Shown in pieces: positions 32,527 to 41,582 of a DNA stretch of 64,000 bases. Positions within the stretch are counted from its first letter, which is position 1. Each line of letters opens with the position of its first letter. This DNA is from Halobacillus karajensis. Lineage in GTDB: Bacteria > Bacillota > Bacilli > Bacillales > Halobacillaceae. The notes under the pieces were generated by a model that was not told where the DNA came from, made no database searches, and saw nothing but the letters and a program-made list of their open reading frames with translations. The stretch spans positions 62,001 to 126,000 of the forward strand of contig NZ_FNWW01000003.1 in assembly GCF_900108515.1 (NCBI RefSeq). The letters are read 5' to 3'. The translations under genes and the position numbers were made by a program.

Positions 32527-33624
32527 ATGAACATTCAATCGATTGATACGTATCCCATTTCGGTGCCTTTGCATACCCCGTTCAAGACAGCATTGCGAAC
32601 CGTCACTGTTGCGGAATCCATTTATGTGAAAGTGACATGTGAGGACGGGACTATCGGGTGGGGGGAAGCGCCTCCGACCGTTGTGATTACCGGGGAGAGT
32701 TTAAAGAGTATCGAACATACCATTAAGAAAATTATTGCTCCCCGAATCATCGGTAAGCCCATGAGTAAAAGGGAGCGTCTGTTCGAAGCGGTACAACAAA
32801 GTTGTGTCGGGAATACGAGTGCAAAAGCAGCCGTTGATATCGCTTTGTATGACTGTTTCGCAAAGCGATGTCAGCTACCGCTTTACCAGTTGCTTGGCGG
32901 ATACCATGATCAGCTTGAGACGGATTATACGGTCAGCGTCAATGAACCTGGAGAAATGGCCAAAGATGCAGAAGATTATGTCGAGAAAGGCTTTCATATC
33001 CTTAAAGTGAAAGTCGGCAAAGATACAATCGAAAAAGACCTGGATCGAATCCAGGCAATCCATCGTCAGGTCGGGGACAGCATAACTATTCGTCTGGATG
33101 CTAATCAAGGATGGACCCCAAAGGAAGCCATTTATGCTATTCAGAAAATGGAAGCTAAGAATTTGCCGATCGAATTAGTGGAACAGCCTGTCAAGGCCCA
33201 TGACATCGAAGGGTTAAAGCAGGTAACAGACCATACTTCCATTCCAATCATGGCTGATGAAAGTGTGTTCAGTTGTATAGATGCTAAACGAATCATCGAA
33301 ACGAGAAGTGCGGACTTGATCAATATTAAGCTGATGAAGTCTGGGGGAATCCATGAAGCGTTAAAGATTAATCACCTGGCAGAAGCCTATGGGGTTGAAT
33401 GTATGGTGGGGAGTATGATTGAGACCAAACTTGGAATTACAGCGGCTGCTCATTTAGCAGCAAGTCAAAAAAATATAACTCGGGTAGACTTTGATGCCCC
33501 ACTTATGCTTACGGGAGATCCCGTTCATGGGGGTGTCGTATATAGTCAGGCATCCATCACTTTTTCTGAGGGATCTGGGCTGGGTGTTCATTATGTGGAC
33601 TTAGAAGAAGCCGCTCTTTCTTAA
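32527..33624 (+). CDS. ykfB: L-Ala-D/L-Glu (dipeptide) epimerase YkfB
   Basis: About 365 residues, enolase superfamily. The KVKVGKD motif (KxK acid/base pair), RLDANQGW, ELVEQP and IMADESV (metal ligands), and the INIKLMKSGG strand with its general-base Lys are present. It epimerises L-Ala-D-Glu from murein to L-Ala-L-Glu so that ordinary peptidases can use it. ATG 32527 follows AAAGGGTGG; a GTG at 32518 overlaps that site. Confidence 0.95.
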   Translation: MNIQSIDTYPISVPLHTPFKTALRTVTVAESIYVKVTCEDGTIGWGEAPPTVVITGESLKSIEHTIKKIIAPRIIGKPMSKRERLFEAVQQSCVGNTSAKAAVDIALYDCFAKRCQLPLYQLLGGYHDQLETDYTVSVNEPGEMAKDAEDYVEKGFHILKVKVGKDTIEKDLDRIQAIHRQVGDSITIRLDANQGWTPKEAIYAIQKMEAKNLPIELVEQPVKAHDIEGLKQVTDHTSIPIMADESVFSCIDAKRIIETRSADLINIKLMKSGGIHEALKINHLAEAYGVECMVGSMIETKLGITAAAHLAASQKNITRVDFDAPLMLTGDPVHGGVVYSQASITFSEGSGLGVHYVDLEEAALS

Positions 33625-33655
33625 ACCACTTGGAAGGAACAAGGAGGACATCAAC

Positions 33656-34603
33656 ATGGCATATACCAAATCAACCAATACCATATGGGTAGTGCGCGTA
33701 CCTGTAGCAACAGTCTGGACATCACCTGATTCCCCAAGGGAGATTGATGAAAAGGGCCTGTCAGCATCTGCTTCTATAAAAGACTGGTTGAAGGTGCTTA
33801 ATATCGAGAACAAACGGGCGCTTTGCGACGATAATCTTGTTCAGTCACAGCTCCTTCTAGGAGAAGAAGTCCTCCTTGAAGAGAGGACCGACAGCTGGGC
33901 GAAGGTGATTGTACCTACCCAGCCTTCAAGTAAAGATGCGCGCGGGTATCCGGGATATGTACCGGCCAATCAGATTGTAGAAGTCACGTCGGAAGAGTGG
34001 ACGGAAAAGAAAAAAGCAGTTGTCCAACGGAAACATACAGCGTTGTTGGATGAAGAAAAGAATCCAGTTATGGAGGTGAGTTATTTGACCGCTCTTCCCG
34101 TAGTAGAAAAACAAGGAGCCTTCGTTCGTGTTCTCTCACCAGATGGGGAAGGTTTTGTATCGTCCGCGGATGTGAGTATTCTATCTCCAAGTGATCAGAA
34201 AACCAAAGGCAATGGAGAAGACTTGATTCGTGCAGGTGAATCTTTCGTAGGGCTCCCTTATTTCTGGGGGGGAATGAGTGCTTACGGGTACGACTGTTCA
34301 GGTTTTGCTTACAACATGCATAAAGCGTTCCACTATCAAATCCCACGGGATGCTTCCGATCAAGCCCGTGGCGGAAAAGAAATCCCCTTAGACCAGGTCC
34401 AGCCAGGCGATCTTTTGTTTTTCGCTTATGAAGAAGGGAAAGGACGAATCCACCATGTTGGTTTCTATTATGGCAATGGAAAAATGCTTCATTCCCCGAA
34501 TGTCGGGAAAAGCATTGAGATCATCGATTTAGCAGGAACCGTCTATGAAAAAGAACAATGTGCAGCAAGAAGGTATTGGCAGGAAGGGGAAAAGTCCTCA
34601 TGA
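33656..34603 (+). CDS. ykfC: Gamma-D-glutamyl-L-diamino acid endopeptidase YkfC (NlpC/P60)
   Basis: 315 residues. Two SH3b-like regions (about 10-190) precede an NlpC/P60 domain with catalytic Cys in YGYDCSGF and His in [18 protein letters not shown]. No signal peptide is seen, matching the cytoplasmic YkfC, which splits the D-Glu-diamino acid bond of imported murein peptides with free N-terminal L-Ala. AAGGAGGACATCAAC precedes the ATG. Its stop overlaps the next start (ATGA). Confidence 0.95.
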   Translation: MAYTKSTNTIWVVRVPVATVWTSPDSPREIDEKGLSASASIKDWLKVLNIENKRALCDDNLVQSQLLLGEEVLLEERTDSWAKVIVPTQPSSKDARGYPGYVPANQIVEVTSEEWTEKKKAVVQRKHTALLDEEKNPVMEVSYLTALPVVEKQGAFVRVLSPDGEGFVSSADVSILSPSDQKTKGNGEDLIRAGESFVGLPYFWGGMSAYGYDCSGFAYNMHKAFHYQIPRDASDQARGGKEIPLDQVQPGDLLFFAYEEGKGRIHHVGFYYGNGKMLHSPNVGKSIEIIDLAGTVYEKEQCAARRYWQEGEKSS

Positions 34604-35625
34604 GTCCACATAAAACATTGGAAGTAAAGAATTTAAAAAAGCATTTTCAGATGGGGAAAGGTAAGTCGCTAAAAGCTGTCGACGGTGTTAGCTTCGATCT
34701 ATATAAAGGAGAAACATTAGGACTTGTCGGAGAATCCGGATGTGGCAAGTCCACGACCGGACGGACCATTATGAACCTATATACACAAACGGATGGCGAA
34801 GTAATCTATGAGGGGCAGAATGTCCATGACCTTTCAGAAAAGGAACAATTTTTGTTAAAACGGCAGATGCAGATGATTTTCCAGGATCCCTACGCGTCCT
34901 TGAACCCAAGATCCACCGTTGCGGAAATCATTCTCGAACCAATGGAAATTCATCGCCTTTATGCTTCCAATAAGGAAAGAATGGCACGGGTGTATGAGCT
35001 GCTTGAAGAAGTAGGGTTGAACAGAGATCATGCCAACCGCTACCCTCATGAATTCAGCGGAGGCCAGCGTCAACGGATCGGGATTGCAAGGGCGCTCGCG
35101 CTTGACCCGGATATCATCATCGCTGATGAACCAATTTCGGCTCTTGATGTGTCGGTTCAGGCACAAGTGGTCAATTTACTGGAACGTCTACAAGAAGAAA
35201 AAGGGTTGACTTACTTGTTTATCGCCCATGACTTATCCATGGTTCAGCATATATCCGATAGAATCGGGGTTATGTATCTAGGGCACATGGTTGAATTGAC
35301 GAGTAGTGACCGTTTGTATAGGCAGCCTTTGCATCCGTATACACAGGCTCTTTTATCAGCTATTCCGATTCCGGACCCTGATATAGAAGATCAACGAGAA
35401 CAAGTAATCATAGAAGGGGAAATCCCGAGCCCGATCGACCCGCCAAGCGGATGTGTATTTCGGACCCGTTGTCCCTTTGCTATGGATGTATGTGCTGAAA
35501 AAGCACCTGTCTGGCAAGAAGTAGAGCATGGCCGCCAGGTAGCTTGTCATTTATATGATGACAAGGTCGTTGATCCATCAGAAAGGGAAAAGCATCAACA
35601 GAAGATGAAGGTCAATGTCCAGTAG
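34600..35625 (+). CDS. ykfD: Oligopeptide ABC transporter ATPase (YkfD/OppF-like)
   Basis: 341 residues. Walker [11 protein letters not shown]-loop [13 protein letters not shown], signature EFSGGQRQR, Walker [14 protein letters not shown]-loop IAHDLSMV, and the C-terminal [14 protein letters not shown] cluster. It is the expected second ATPase for DppBC beside DppD. ATG 34600 overlaps the ykfC stop as ATGA; an ORF extension to 34558 is inside ykfC. It is the last gene of the operon. Confidence 0.94.
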   Translation: MSPHKTLEVKNLKKHFQMGKGKSLKAVDGVSFDLYKGETLGLVGESGCGKSTTGRTIMNLYTQTDGEVIYEGQNVHDLSEKEQFLLKRQMQMIFQDPYASLNPRSTVAEIILEPMEIHRLYASNKERMARVYELLEEVGLNRDHANRYPHEFSGGQRQRIGIARALALDPDIIIADEPISALDVSVQAQVVNLLERLQEEKGLTYLFIAHDLSMVQHISDRIGVMYLGHMVELTSSDRLYRQPLHPYTQALLSAIPIPDPDIEDQREQVIIEGEIPSPIDPPSGCVFRTRCPFAMDVCAEKAPVWQEVEHGRQVACHLYDDKVVDPSEREKHQQKMKVNVQ

Positions 35626-35743
35626 AGGAAGAAGCAGAGATATAATAGGATGTGCAGTGACGTCCGAAATGCCGATAACTGCTCCGCCCGCTGATGTTTT
35701 TATTCGCCATTCATCGTTTAAAAATGGCTCGATTATAAAGAAT

Positions 35744-35780
35744 AAAGAGGCAAGCATAGGAGTTCTATGCTTGCCTCTTT
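35744..35780. terminator. Bidirectional terminator closing the dpp-ykf operon
   Basis: Perfect 16-bp stem (35744-35759 with 35765-35780), AAAGAGGCAAGCATAG and its complement, with a 5-nt loop and T-rich exit. It also serves the convergent small gene, whose stop begins inside it. Confidence 0.9.
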
Positions 35781-35935
35781 TATTCCTTGTCATGCAGGCG
35801 GTCTTCTTCTTCTGTTTCCAGCATGCCATACTCCCCGTTCATTGCTTGTTCATCCTGGTCTACTCCAAGGTCTTGCTGGATGGGAGCCGGTCGCCTTTCT
35901 TTTTTGCGTTCTTGGTTGCTATTTTTCTTTTCCAT
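35780..35935 (-). CDS. Hypothetical charged small protein (51 residues)
   Basis: A GGAGGTGATCGGAC site precedes the ATG. The product starts with a basic run (MEKKNSNQERKKERRPAP) and ends acidic (METEEEDRLHDKE). The codons fit the region and the ribosome site is near ideal. Function unknown. Confidence 0.68.
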   Translation of the reverse strand: MEKKNSNQERKKERRPAPIQQDLGVDQDEQAMNGEYGMLETEEEDRLHDKE

Positions 35936-35979
35936 GTCCGATCACCTCCACCCTTATCATGGCTAAATAGGGAATGAGT

Positions 35980-36129
35980 ATGCATGAGTGGTTACTCCAT
36001 ATGGATGAGTTTTCCAAGGATGGTGTTAGCGGCATTTTTTCCTTAATCCGGACCATGGGGGAGCCGCCAACCATAGAATATTTGAGAAACAGGCCTCCAA
36101 TTGGAGCCAAAAGTAAGTACCACCACTAA
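35980..36129 (+). CDS. Possible small protein (49 residues)
   Basis: ATG 35980 with AGGG about 7 nt upstream (in-frame ATG at 35974 also possible). The product contains FSLIRTMGEPPTIEYL and a Lys/His tail. It diverges from the gene at 35935. Weak ribosome site, so it may not be real. Confidence 0.35.
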   Translation: MHEWLLHMDEFSKDGVSGIFSLIRTMGEPPTIEYLRNRPPIGAKSKYHH

Positions 36130-36256
36130 TTCTTTGAAGGTAAACTACTGGAACGTTGAGGCCATGAATAAAGGAGCCTCAAAAATCTGACAATATCCAA
36201 AGCAGAATGGTATTTTTTTTGCTATCATAGAACAGAGAAAGAGGGGTGGAACATAG

Positions 36257-36334
36257 ATGGAAATCGTAATGTTTTTTATTAGTATCATTGTCCTGCTTGG
36301 TTTCATTGGGTTAACAATTTTTGATAATGGGTAA
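36257..36334 (+). CDS. Single-helix membrane miniprotein (25 residues)
   Basis: GAGGGGTGG lies 7-8 nt before the ATG; the product is MEIVMFFISIIVLLGFIGLT plus IFDNG, one membrane helix. It is followed 16 bp later by a strong terminator and has no partner gene, so it is its own unit. It resembles regulatory membrane peptides or type I toxins in shape only; no antisense RNA partner was identified. Confidence 0.5.
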   Translation: MEIVMFFISIIVLLGFIGLTIFDNG

Positions 36335-36350
36335 TACTTAACACGCAGCT

Positions 36351-36400
36351 AAAAAAGTCCGGGGGAGAGCGTCATGCTTTCCCTTCGGACTTTTTTAGTT
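36351..36400 (+). terminator. Strong terminator after the 25-residue gene
   Basis: AAAAAAGTCCG/CGGACTTTTTT with an inner GGGAGAG/CTTTCCC stem and T-run. Confidence 0.88.
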
Positions 36401-36523
36401 TTCGTCCTCCTTTCGATGTCTGTTGAACCCCTCACGCTTTTACCTTTTTTGAAAAAAGTAGAATCACCGACGACACTTTTTCTCTTTTCTCTTCGATTAT
36501 AAAAGTGAGAGGGGGTGACACAC

Positions 36524-36748
36524 ATGGCTGTTCAAACACTGAAAGTAGACACTAGGTTACAGTTTGTTCTATCCACAGGGCAGGATGAAGAGGGAAACAT
36601 GGTAACAAAACGCAAAACATTCAACAATATTAAAACAGATGCAACAAACGAGCAATTGCATGAAGTTGCTGTTGCATTATCACCGTTACAACAGCATATC
36701 CTTGTTGATATTGCCCGTGATGATCGTTCCATCTTGACTGAATCTTAA
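36524..36748 (+). CDS. DUF1659-family protein
   Basis: 74 residues from ATG 36524 (GAGGGGGTGA upstream). Sequence MAVQTLKVDTRLQFVLSTG and KRKTFNNIKTDATNEQLHEV is typical of DUF1659, a small Bacillaceae family. It is the first of three genes (DUF1659, DUF2922, YvrJ) that commonly travel together; their role is unknown. Confidence 0.82.
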   Translation: MAVQTLKVDTRLQFVLSTGQDEEGNMVTKRKTFNNIKTDATNEQLHEVAVALSPLQQHILVDIARDDRSILTES

Positions 36749-36764
36749 TTAGGGAGGAAAACGA

Positions 36765-36977
36765 ATGAAAAAGCTGGAATTGAAATTTTTAAATGAAGAA
36801 GGAAAGATTGTCACTATCAGCCTGGATGATCCTGTGGAACCTGCCGATCCTGCCGTAGTGACGGCGGCGATGGACACGATTATCGCGCAAGGATGTTTTT
36901 ATTCTAGCGGTGGAGAGCTTGTAGAGAAGAAAGAGGCACGGATAGTTGAACGCAATATTATGGAAATTGAATTTTAA
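36765..36977 (+). CDS. DUF2922-family protein
   Basis: 70 residues. KKLELKFLNEEGKIVTISLDDP and the central DTIIAQGCFYSSGGELVEKKEARIVERN fit DUF2922. It lies 16 bp after the DUF1659 gene with an AGGGAGGAAAACGA site, so co-translated. A terminator follows. Confidence 0.82.
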   Translation: MKKLELKFLNEEGKIVTISLDDPVEPADPAVVTAAMDTIIAQGCFYSSGGELVEKKEARIVERNIMEIEF

Positions 36978-36986
36978 AAAGAAGTA

Positions 36987-37018
36987 GAGCCGCCCTTAAG
37001 GAGGCGGCTCCTTTTTTC
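36987..37018 (+). terminator. Terminator after the DUF2922 gene
   Basis: GAGCCGCC pairs with GGCGGCTC, loop CTTAAGGA region, then CTTTTTTC. Confidence 0.85.
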
Positions 37019-37041
37019 TAATAGGAAGAGGAGGATGAGGT

Positions 37042-37191
37042 ATGGCTATGGATGCATGGCTCTCCATATTAGCGGATGTCGGTTTCCCGATAGCGGTGAC
37101 TTTTTACTTGCTGCACCGGGTGGAGGGAAAGCTGGACCAACTTATTGAGACCCTTCATCAACTTCCGGACAAAATCGTCTCATCTAAATAA
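37042..37191 (+). CDS. YvrJ-family small protein (49 residues)
   Basis: GAGGAGGATGAGG precedes the ATG. The segment WLSILADVGFPIAVTFYLLHRVEGKLDQL is the YvrJ pattern: one hydrophobic helix followed by an amphipathic one. It belongs with the two preceding DUF genes although a terminator lies between. Function unknown. Confidence 0.8.
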   Translation: MAMDAWLSILADVGFPIAVTFYLLHRVEGKLDQLIETLHQLPDKIVSSK

Positions 37192-37206
37192 TACAAAGAA
37201 CATAAA

Positions 37207-37243
37207 AAATGCCCGTTCCGGTTATAACTGAACGGGCATTTCT
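37207..37243. terminator. Bidirectional terminator between yvrJ-like gene and signal peptidase
   Basis: Perfect 12-bp stem AAATGCCCGTTC/GAACGGGCATTT; an A-rich 5' side gives a T-run on the minus strand. Confidence 0.85.
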
Positions 37244-37265
37244 TATAAATGAGCGATTGGTGAAC

Positions 37266-37793
37266 CTATTTTGTTAACCCCCACTCATCGAATGGGTAGA
37301 TGATTAATTCTGTGCGTCCGATGATTTCTTCTTCCTCTACAAAACCAAGCCCATTACGGCTGTCTTTGGAGATTGACCGATTGTCACCCATCACGAAATA
37401 TTTGCCTTTCGGGACTTCGACAGGCCCAAAATCCCGGGTCGCTGATGAAGCTTCCTCCGTCAAATATTCCTGCGTTTGCTGTTCCCCGTTCACATATAAC
37501 TCATGGTCCCGGATTTCCACTGTATCGCCGGGCTGCCCGATCACACGTTTCACATAACTTTTGACGGGCCGTTCAATAATGACGATATCGCCGCGATTCG
37601 GTTCATCGATATAATATACAATTTTATTGAACATCACTCGTTCCCCATTCTTAAGAGTCGGGTCCATGCTGGCCCCTTCCACAATAGAAGTGGCGAAGAA
37701 AAATGTTCGAAGAATAAAAGCTAGCGTAATGGCAACAGCAATGGCCTTCAACCATTCCAACCATTCTTTTTTTGATTGTTCAGACAATCTCAT
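37266..37793 (-). CDS. lepB: Signal peptidase I
   Basis: 175 residues, the short Gram-positive SipS/SipT type. One N-terminal membrane anchor (about 16-37), catalytic Ser42 in GASMDPTL, general-base Lys82 in SYVKRVIG, and GDNRSISKDSR. It removes signal peptides from secreted preproteins outside the membrane. The ATG has AAAGGA only 2 nt away; the in-frame TTG two codons later has better spacing and may be the true start. Confidence 0.95.
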   Translation of the reverse strand: MRLSEQSKKEWLEWLKAIAVAITLAFILRTFFFATSIVEGASMDPTLKNGERVMFNKIVYYIDEPNRGDIVIIERPVKSYVKRVIGQPGDTVEIRDHELYVNGEQQTQEYLTEEASSATRDFGPVEVPKGKYFVMGDNRSISKDSRNGLGFVEEEEIIGRTELIIYPFDEWGLTK

Positions 37794-38083
37794 CTTCCTT
37801 TCTTCATGAACATATAATACCTCGTACTTAATTTTACCACACAGGTCCAGAAAGAAAAGGAAACCCCTTATGTTTTTAACGAAGATTTAACATCAGCGTC
37901 TTATTATCATATATGCGCAAACGTTTGTCGAATATTCAGAACATTTATCGATAACCTTTACAAAGTAATAGAAAGTTGAGATAATTTTTTGCGTGCAAGA
38001 ACGGAATGCGAACACACATTCTTTTCTTCTAGAAACGAAAAGTGTAAAATAATAAAGAGAACGAATAGGTCAGGAGGTAGTCG

Positions 38084-38251
38084 ATGGTGCAAGTAGCCGA
38101 CAAAGATCCTCGTATTCATGAACTGGAACTTTTGAGGAGAAAAATGACGAAAGTCGCTCTTGAAAAAGGGCTGTCGAGTGCTGAATCGGTGAAGATCAGC
38201 CAACAACTCGATGCACTATTGAATGAAGTACAAAAAGATAAACCAAACTGA
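38084..38251 (+). CDS. Spo0E-like aspartyl-phosphate phosphatase (55 residues)
   Basis: CAGGAGGTAGTC precedes the ATG. The helical hairpin ELELLRRKMTKVALEKGLSSAESVKISQQLDALLNE carries the Spo0E-family SQxLDxL motif. Members dephosphorylate Spo0A-P and so delay sporulation; which of the several paralogues this is cannot be told. It is a single gene with a strong terminator. Confidence 0.85.
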   Translation: MVQVADKDPRIHELELLRRKMTKVALEKGLSSAESVKISQQLDALLNEVQKDKPN

Positions 38252-38291
38252 ACGAAAAGCACTCATGAATCTGATCATGAGTGCTTTTCGT
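38252..38291. terminator. Terminator after the Spo0E-like gene
   Basis: Perfect 17-bp stem (38252-38268 with 38275-38291), ACGAAAAGCACTCATGA and its complement, loop of 6 nt. It can act for both strands. Confidence 0.85.
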
Positions 38292-38388
38292 TAAATAGAT
38301 GGGTGTACATCCGTTTTCCATCAGTAGGTGGCCAACTGCCGCTTTAATGCGGATGGCTGCTGTATTAAATGAGAGAGAGGCCTTTTTA

Positions 38389-39552
38389 TCAACGGCTTGA
38401 ATCAAGGGCTATAAAACGTTCCAATCGATCAAGACCTTTTCTTAATGTGTCCATACTATACGCATAAGAAAGACGCATATATCCTTGGCCATATTCGGAA
38501 AAAGCGTCACCAGGGACGAGAGCGACTCCTGCTTCTTCCACGAGTTGGACAGCACGTTCAAACGTCGTTTTTCCGTTTAAGGGCATTTGTAAAAATACAT
38601 AAAAAGCTCCATCAGGCTCGGCATAATCCAGCCCCATTTGGCTGAGCCTTTCCACAACGAACTTCCTTCGTTCCTTGTATGTCTCCCGCATGTCGATGGC
38701 GTCTTTTTTTCCATTAGTCAATGCTTCAAGAGCGGCGTGCTGACTGATCGAGGCCGCACAAGAGACGTTGTATTGGTGAACTTTAAGAATATGACGGCAC
38801 AGCCAGGATGGGGCAAGCAGGTAGCCAATCCGCCACCCTGTCATGCTGTGAGACTTGGACACCCCATTAATGACAATCACCTGGTCACGTACGGAAGGGA
38901 AACTGGCAATCGAAGTATGTGGCTGATCATAGACAAGTTCACTGTAAATTTCATCGGCTAAAAGGAAGAGTTTATGTTTCTCCAATACATTGGTGATTTC
39001 ACGAAGTTCCGTTTCAGACAAGGTCACTCCTGTTGGGTTGGAAGGGTAAGGTAGAATAACCGCTTTCGTCTTTGAAGTCAAGTTCTTCTCGATTAGATCT
39101 CCTGTCAATTTAAAGCCATTTTCACTCGTATCAATGAAGACGGGCTTACCTCCGGCTAAACGGATCAGTGGTTCATATCCTGGGTATACAGGTCCTGGAA
39201 GAAGCACTTCATCTCCTTGTCGGATAATGGTCCTTAAGGTGATATCAAGGGCCTGGGAGGCCCCGACTGTCACAATGATTTCCTCTTCTGCTTTGTAGGA
39301 AAGCTGATAAAAATGGTGCACATGCTGTTCGATTGCTTTCCTCAGTGACAGCATCCCAGCGTTGTGTGTGTAACTGGTCTGGTTATTCTCTATCGCTTGG
39401 ATTCCAGCTTTTTTAATAGAAAGTGGTGTAGGAAAGTCAGGCTGACCAATCGTCATAGCTACAATGTCCTCATAGTGGGAGACCATATTGAAAAAACGTC
39501 GGATGCCTGATATTTCGATATCTTTTACTTTTGGATTAATCAAATGTTCCAT
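38389..39552 (-). CDS. patA: Class I/II aminotransferase PatA (N-acetyl-diaminopimelate aminotransferase)
   Basis: 387 residues. PLP landmarks: YTHNAGMLSLRKAI, GPVYPGYEPL, PYPSNPTGV, LLADEIYSELVY, and the Schiff-base Lys in NGVSKSHSMTGWRIG. In B. subtilis PatA makes N-acetyl-LL-diaminopimelate in the acetylase branch of lysine/murein precursor synthesis. That fits with dapH and dapL 14-15 kb downstream, which supply the flanking steps. Gene order with cheV is also as in B. subtilis. Confidence 0.9.
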   Translation of the reverse strand: MEHLINPKVKDIEISGIRRFFNMVSHYEDIVAMTIGQPDFPTPLSIKKAGIQAIENNQTSYTHNAGMLSLRKAIEQHVHHFYQLSYKAEEEIIVTVGASQALDITLRTIIRQGDEVLLPGPVYPGYEPLIRLAGGKPVFIDTSENGFKLTGDLIEKNLTSKTKAVILPYPSNPTGVTLSETELREITNVLEKHKLFLLADEIYSELVYDQPHTSIASFPSVRDQVIVINGVSKSHSMTGWRIGYLLAPSWLCRHILKVHQYNVSCAASISQHAALEALTNGKKDAIDMRETYKERRKFVVERLSQMGLDYAEPDGAFYVFLQMPLNGKTTFERAVQLVEEAGVALVPGDAFSEYGQGYMRLSYAYSMDTLRKGLDRLERFIALDSSR

Positions 39553-39661
39553 GAGTATTCTCCTTCTTTATGTAAAGTTAACAAAATGTTCAAACAATTC
39601 ATGTTTAGAACCGTTCGAATTTTGGTATCATGTAAACGAAGCCCCAGAAAGGAGTTACGTA

Positions 39662-39811
39662 ATGAGAAATATTAAACGCATTTCCTTTGAAGACTTAGTG
39701 GATCGTAATAAACAACAATTATTAAACGATCAGGAAGCTATCGAAAAAATTGAACGTGAAATAGATGAAAAACACGCAAGAAAAAATGATTCCGATGCTT
39801 ATGTAAACTGA
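39662..39811 (+). CDS. FbpB-family small protein (49 residues)
   Basis: AGAAAGGAGTTACGTA precedes the ATG. MRNIKRISFEDLVDRNKQQLLNDQEAIEKIE closely fits the FbpB/Fur-regulated basic protein family. In B. subtilis FbpB works with the FsrA small RNA in iron sparing, but this family is broader, and I see no convincing Fur box upstream, so the iron role is uncertain. Confidence 0.75.
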   Translation: MRNIKRISFEDLVDRNKQQLLNDQEAIEKIEREIDEKHARKNDSDAYVN

Positions 39812-39823
39812 TGATATCACACC

Positions 39824-39857
39824 AAAAAGCAACCGCATAGAAGCGGTTGCTTTTTTA
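39824..39857 (+). terminator. Terminator of the FbpB-like gene
   Basis: AAAAAGCAACCGC/GCGGTTGCTTTTT with a 6-nt loop and T-run. Confidence 0.9.
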
Positions 39858-39922
39858 CATTTCAAAAAGAAAGTGGCAAACTATAAATAGAGATGAATAA
39901 AGGAGAAGTGGAGGGGTTTTTT

Positions 39923-40822
39923 ATGGAGGATATCGGATTAGTCCTTGAAGGCGGAGGAATGCGAGGCGCCTATACAGCTGGTGTTCTCGACTTTTTCCTT
40001 GATCAAGACATACATATCCCTTACGTGGTAGGGGCTTCAGCAGGCGCTTGCAACGGGAGCTCCTACGTCGCTAAACAAAGGGGCAGGAATTATAAGGTCA
40101 TTGTTGAATATGGCAGCCACCCTGAATATATATCCTATAAACGGATGTTGACGAAACGTCAATTATTCGGGATGGACTTTATCTTTGATAAGCTGCCGAA
40201 TCAGCTTGTTCCTTTTGATTATGAAACATTTCGAACTCAAGAAACCCGATTTGTGGTGAGCACTACAGACATGAAAACAGGAAAACCCTTATATTATGAT
40301 CGCTTTCCGGACCGGGACAGTTTGCTTAAAATTATCCGGGCTTCCAGTTCTCTGCCAATGGTCGCCCCAAGTATTCATTATGATGGTCATGTATTGATGG
40401 ATGGTGGAATAACGGATCCTATCCCTATAGGAATATCTAAAGAACATGGCAATAAAAAACAGGTCGTCGTTTTAACGAGGAATGATGGGTATATCAAAGG
40501 GCGGATGAAAGGCGGCTGGTATTTGAACCGTAAATACAAGCAGTTTCCGCTATTTGCTAAGGCATTGTTGGAAAGACATATCCGATATAACCAACAGCTT
40601 CAACAGGTGAAAAAAGCAGAGGAAGCAGGAGAAGCTTTCGTTATCCGACCCCTGCGACCTTTAAAGGTAAGCCGGATTGAGCGAAACCGCGATCGTTTGC
40701 ATCATTTATATATCCAGGGATATGAAGAAGCAGCCGCTCATGCCGACCGGCTGGAACGGTTCCTTCAGGTAAATGAACAGGCTGTTCCATCTGCCCGCCA
40801 TCAAGTGGGAGCGAAAATATGA
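39923..40822 (+). CDS. Patatin-like phospholipase (YjjU-like)
   Basis: 299 residues. The oxyanion loop EGGGMRGAYTAGVLD, nucleophile elbow GASAGACNG (GXSXG) and catalytic Asp in MDGGITDPIPI complete the Ser-Asp dyad of patatin hydrolases. No signal peptide; a cytoplasmic lipid or ester hydrolase is expected. ATG 39923 follows GGAGGGG; an ORF start at 39893 has a weaker site. Its end overlaps the next gene by 4 bp. Confidence 0.9.
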   Translation: MEDIGLVLEGGGMRGAYTAGVLDFFLDQDIHIPYVVGASAGACNGSSYVAKQRGRNYKVIVEYGSHPEYISYKRMLTKRQLFGMDFIFDKLPNQLVPFDYETFRTQETRFVVSTTDMKTGKPLYYDRFPDRDSLLKIIRASSSLPMVAPSIHYDGHVLMDGGITDPIPIGISKEHGNKKQVVVLTRNDGYIKGRMKGGWYLNRKYKQFPLFAKALLERHIRYNQQLQQVKKAEEAGEAFVIRPLRPLKVSRIERNRDRLHHLYIQGYEEAAAHADRLERFLQVNEQAVPSARHQVGAKI

Positions 40823-41523
40823 AAAGTTCGACTGAGTTCTGTATGGCGGTGTCTTCCGCTTTAGCTGAACACAAAAATGAAGAAAATCGCATCCCGATGG
40901 AAAAATACATGAAAAATCAATTTCCTTTTTACGGAATCAAAGCACCGGAGCAGAAGAAAATTTTGGCCCCGATTTTGAAAGAATTTAAAGATATAACAGA
41001 AGAAGAACGCCTGAAGACTGCGGTTCAGCTTTTTCTCCAACCCATGAGGGAATGTCACTATGCAGCATTGGCACTTTTAGAAAAAGGGATCAAAAAAGCT
41101 CCGGAAGAAAGTATTGCTACGTATAAGAAGCTGCTTATGACTAAACCCTGGTGGGATACAGTTGATAGGATTGCTGCCCATTTGTGTGGAGGATACTTTC
41201 AGCGTTACCCTGAGAAGCTACGTTCGTATACCGAAGAATGGAGAGCATCTGACCATCTTTGGCTCCGCCGTTCGAGCCTTCTTCATCAATTGAAATATAA
41301 AGGCAACACTGATGTTGAACTTCTTTTTGAAACGATTGGAAAATTGAAACAGGAGCACGAATTCTTTATAGAAAAAGCGATCGGCTGGGCTCTTCGTGAA
41401 TATAGCAAAACAGATGCTGAAGCGGTCATCCGTTTTCTAAATGAAATAGAAGTCCGCCCATTGAGTCGTCGGGAAGGGTTGAAGTGGGTGAGAAATAAGC
41501 ATCCAGAACTTTTACCATCGTAA
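40819..41523 (+). CDS. AlkD-like DNA alkylation repair protein
   Basis: 234 residues of HEAT-like helical repeats. MKNQFPFYGIKAPEQKKIL, KPWWDTVDRIAAHLCG, DHLWLRRSSLLHQLKYK and the C-terminal REGLKWVRNKHPEL are characteristic of AlkD glycosylases, which excise cationic 3- and 7-alkylpurines. The WWDTVD motif holds the catalytic Asp. The ATG overlaps the patatin stop as ATGA, so the two are translated together. Confidence 0.9.
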   Translation: MKSSTEFCMAVSSALAEHKNEENRIPMEKYMKNQFPFYGIKAPEQKKILAPILKEFKDITEEERLKTAVQLFLQPMRECHYAALALLEKGIKKAPEESIATYKKLLMTKPWWDTVDRIAAHLCGGYFQRYPEKLRSYTEEWRASDHLWLRRSSLLHQLKYKGNTDVELLFETIGKLKQEHEFFIEKAIGWALREYSKTDAEAVIRFLNEIEVRPLSRREGLKWVRNKHPELLPS

Positions 41524-41582
41524 GTTTATCCTTTTCCTTCCTTGTTCATAATGGAGGTAAAAAGAACAGGGAGCGGTAATTG

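Noticed and set aside
38196-38405. 69-codon minus-strand ORF running from the end of patA through the Spo0E-gene terminator
   Set aside because: TTG start inside patA without a site, and it reads antisense through a perfect terminator and the Spo0E-like gene.
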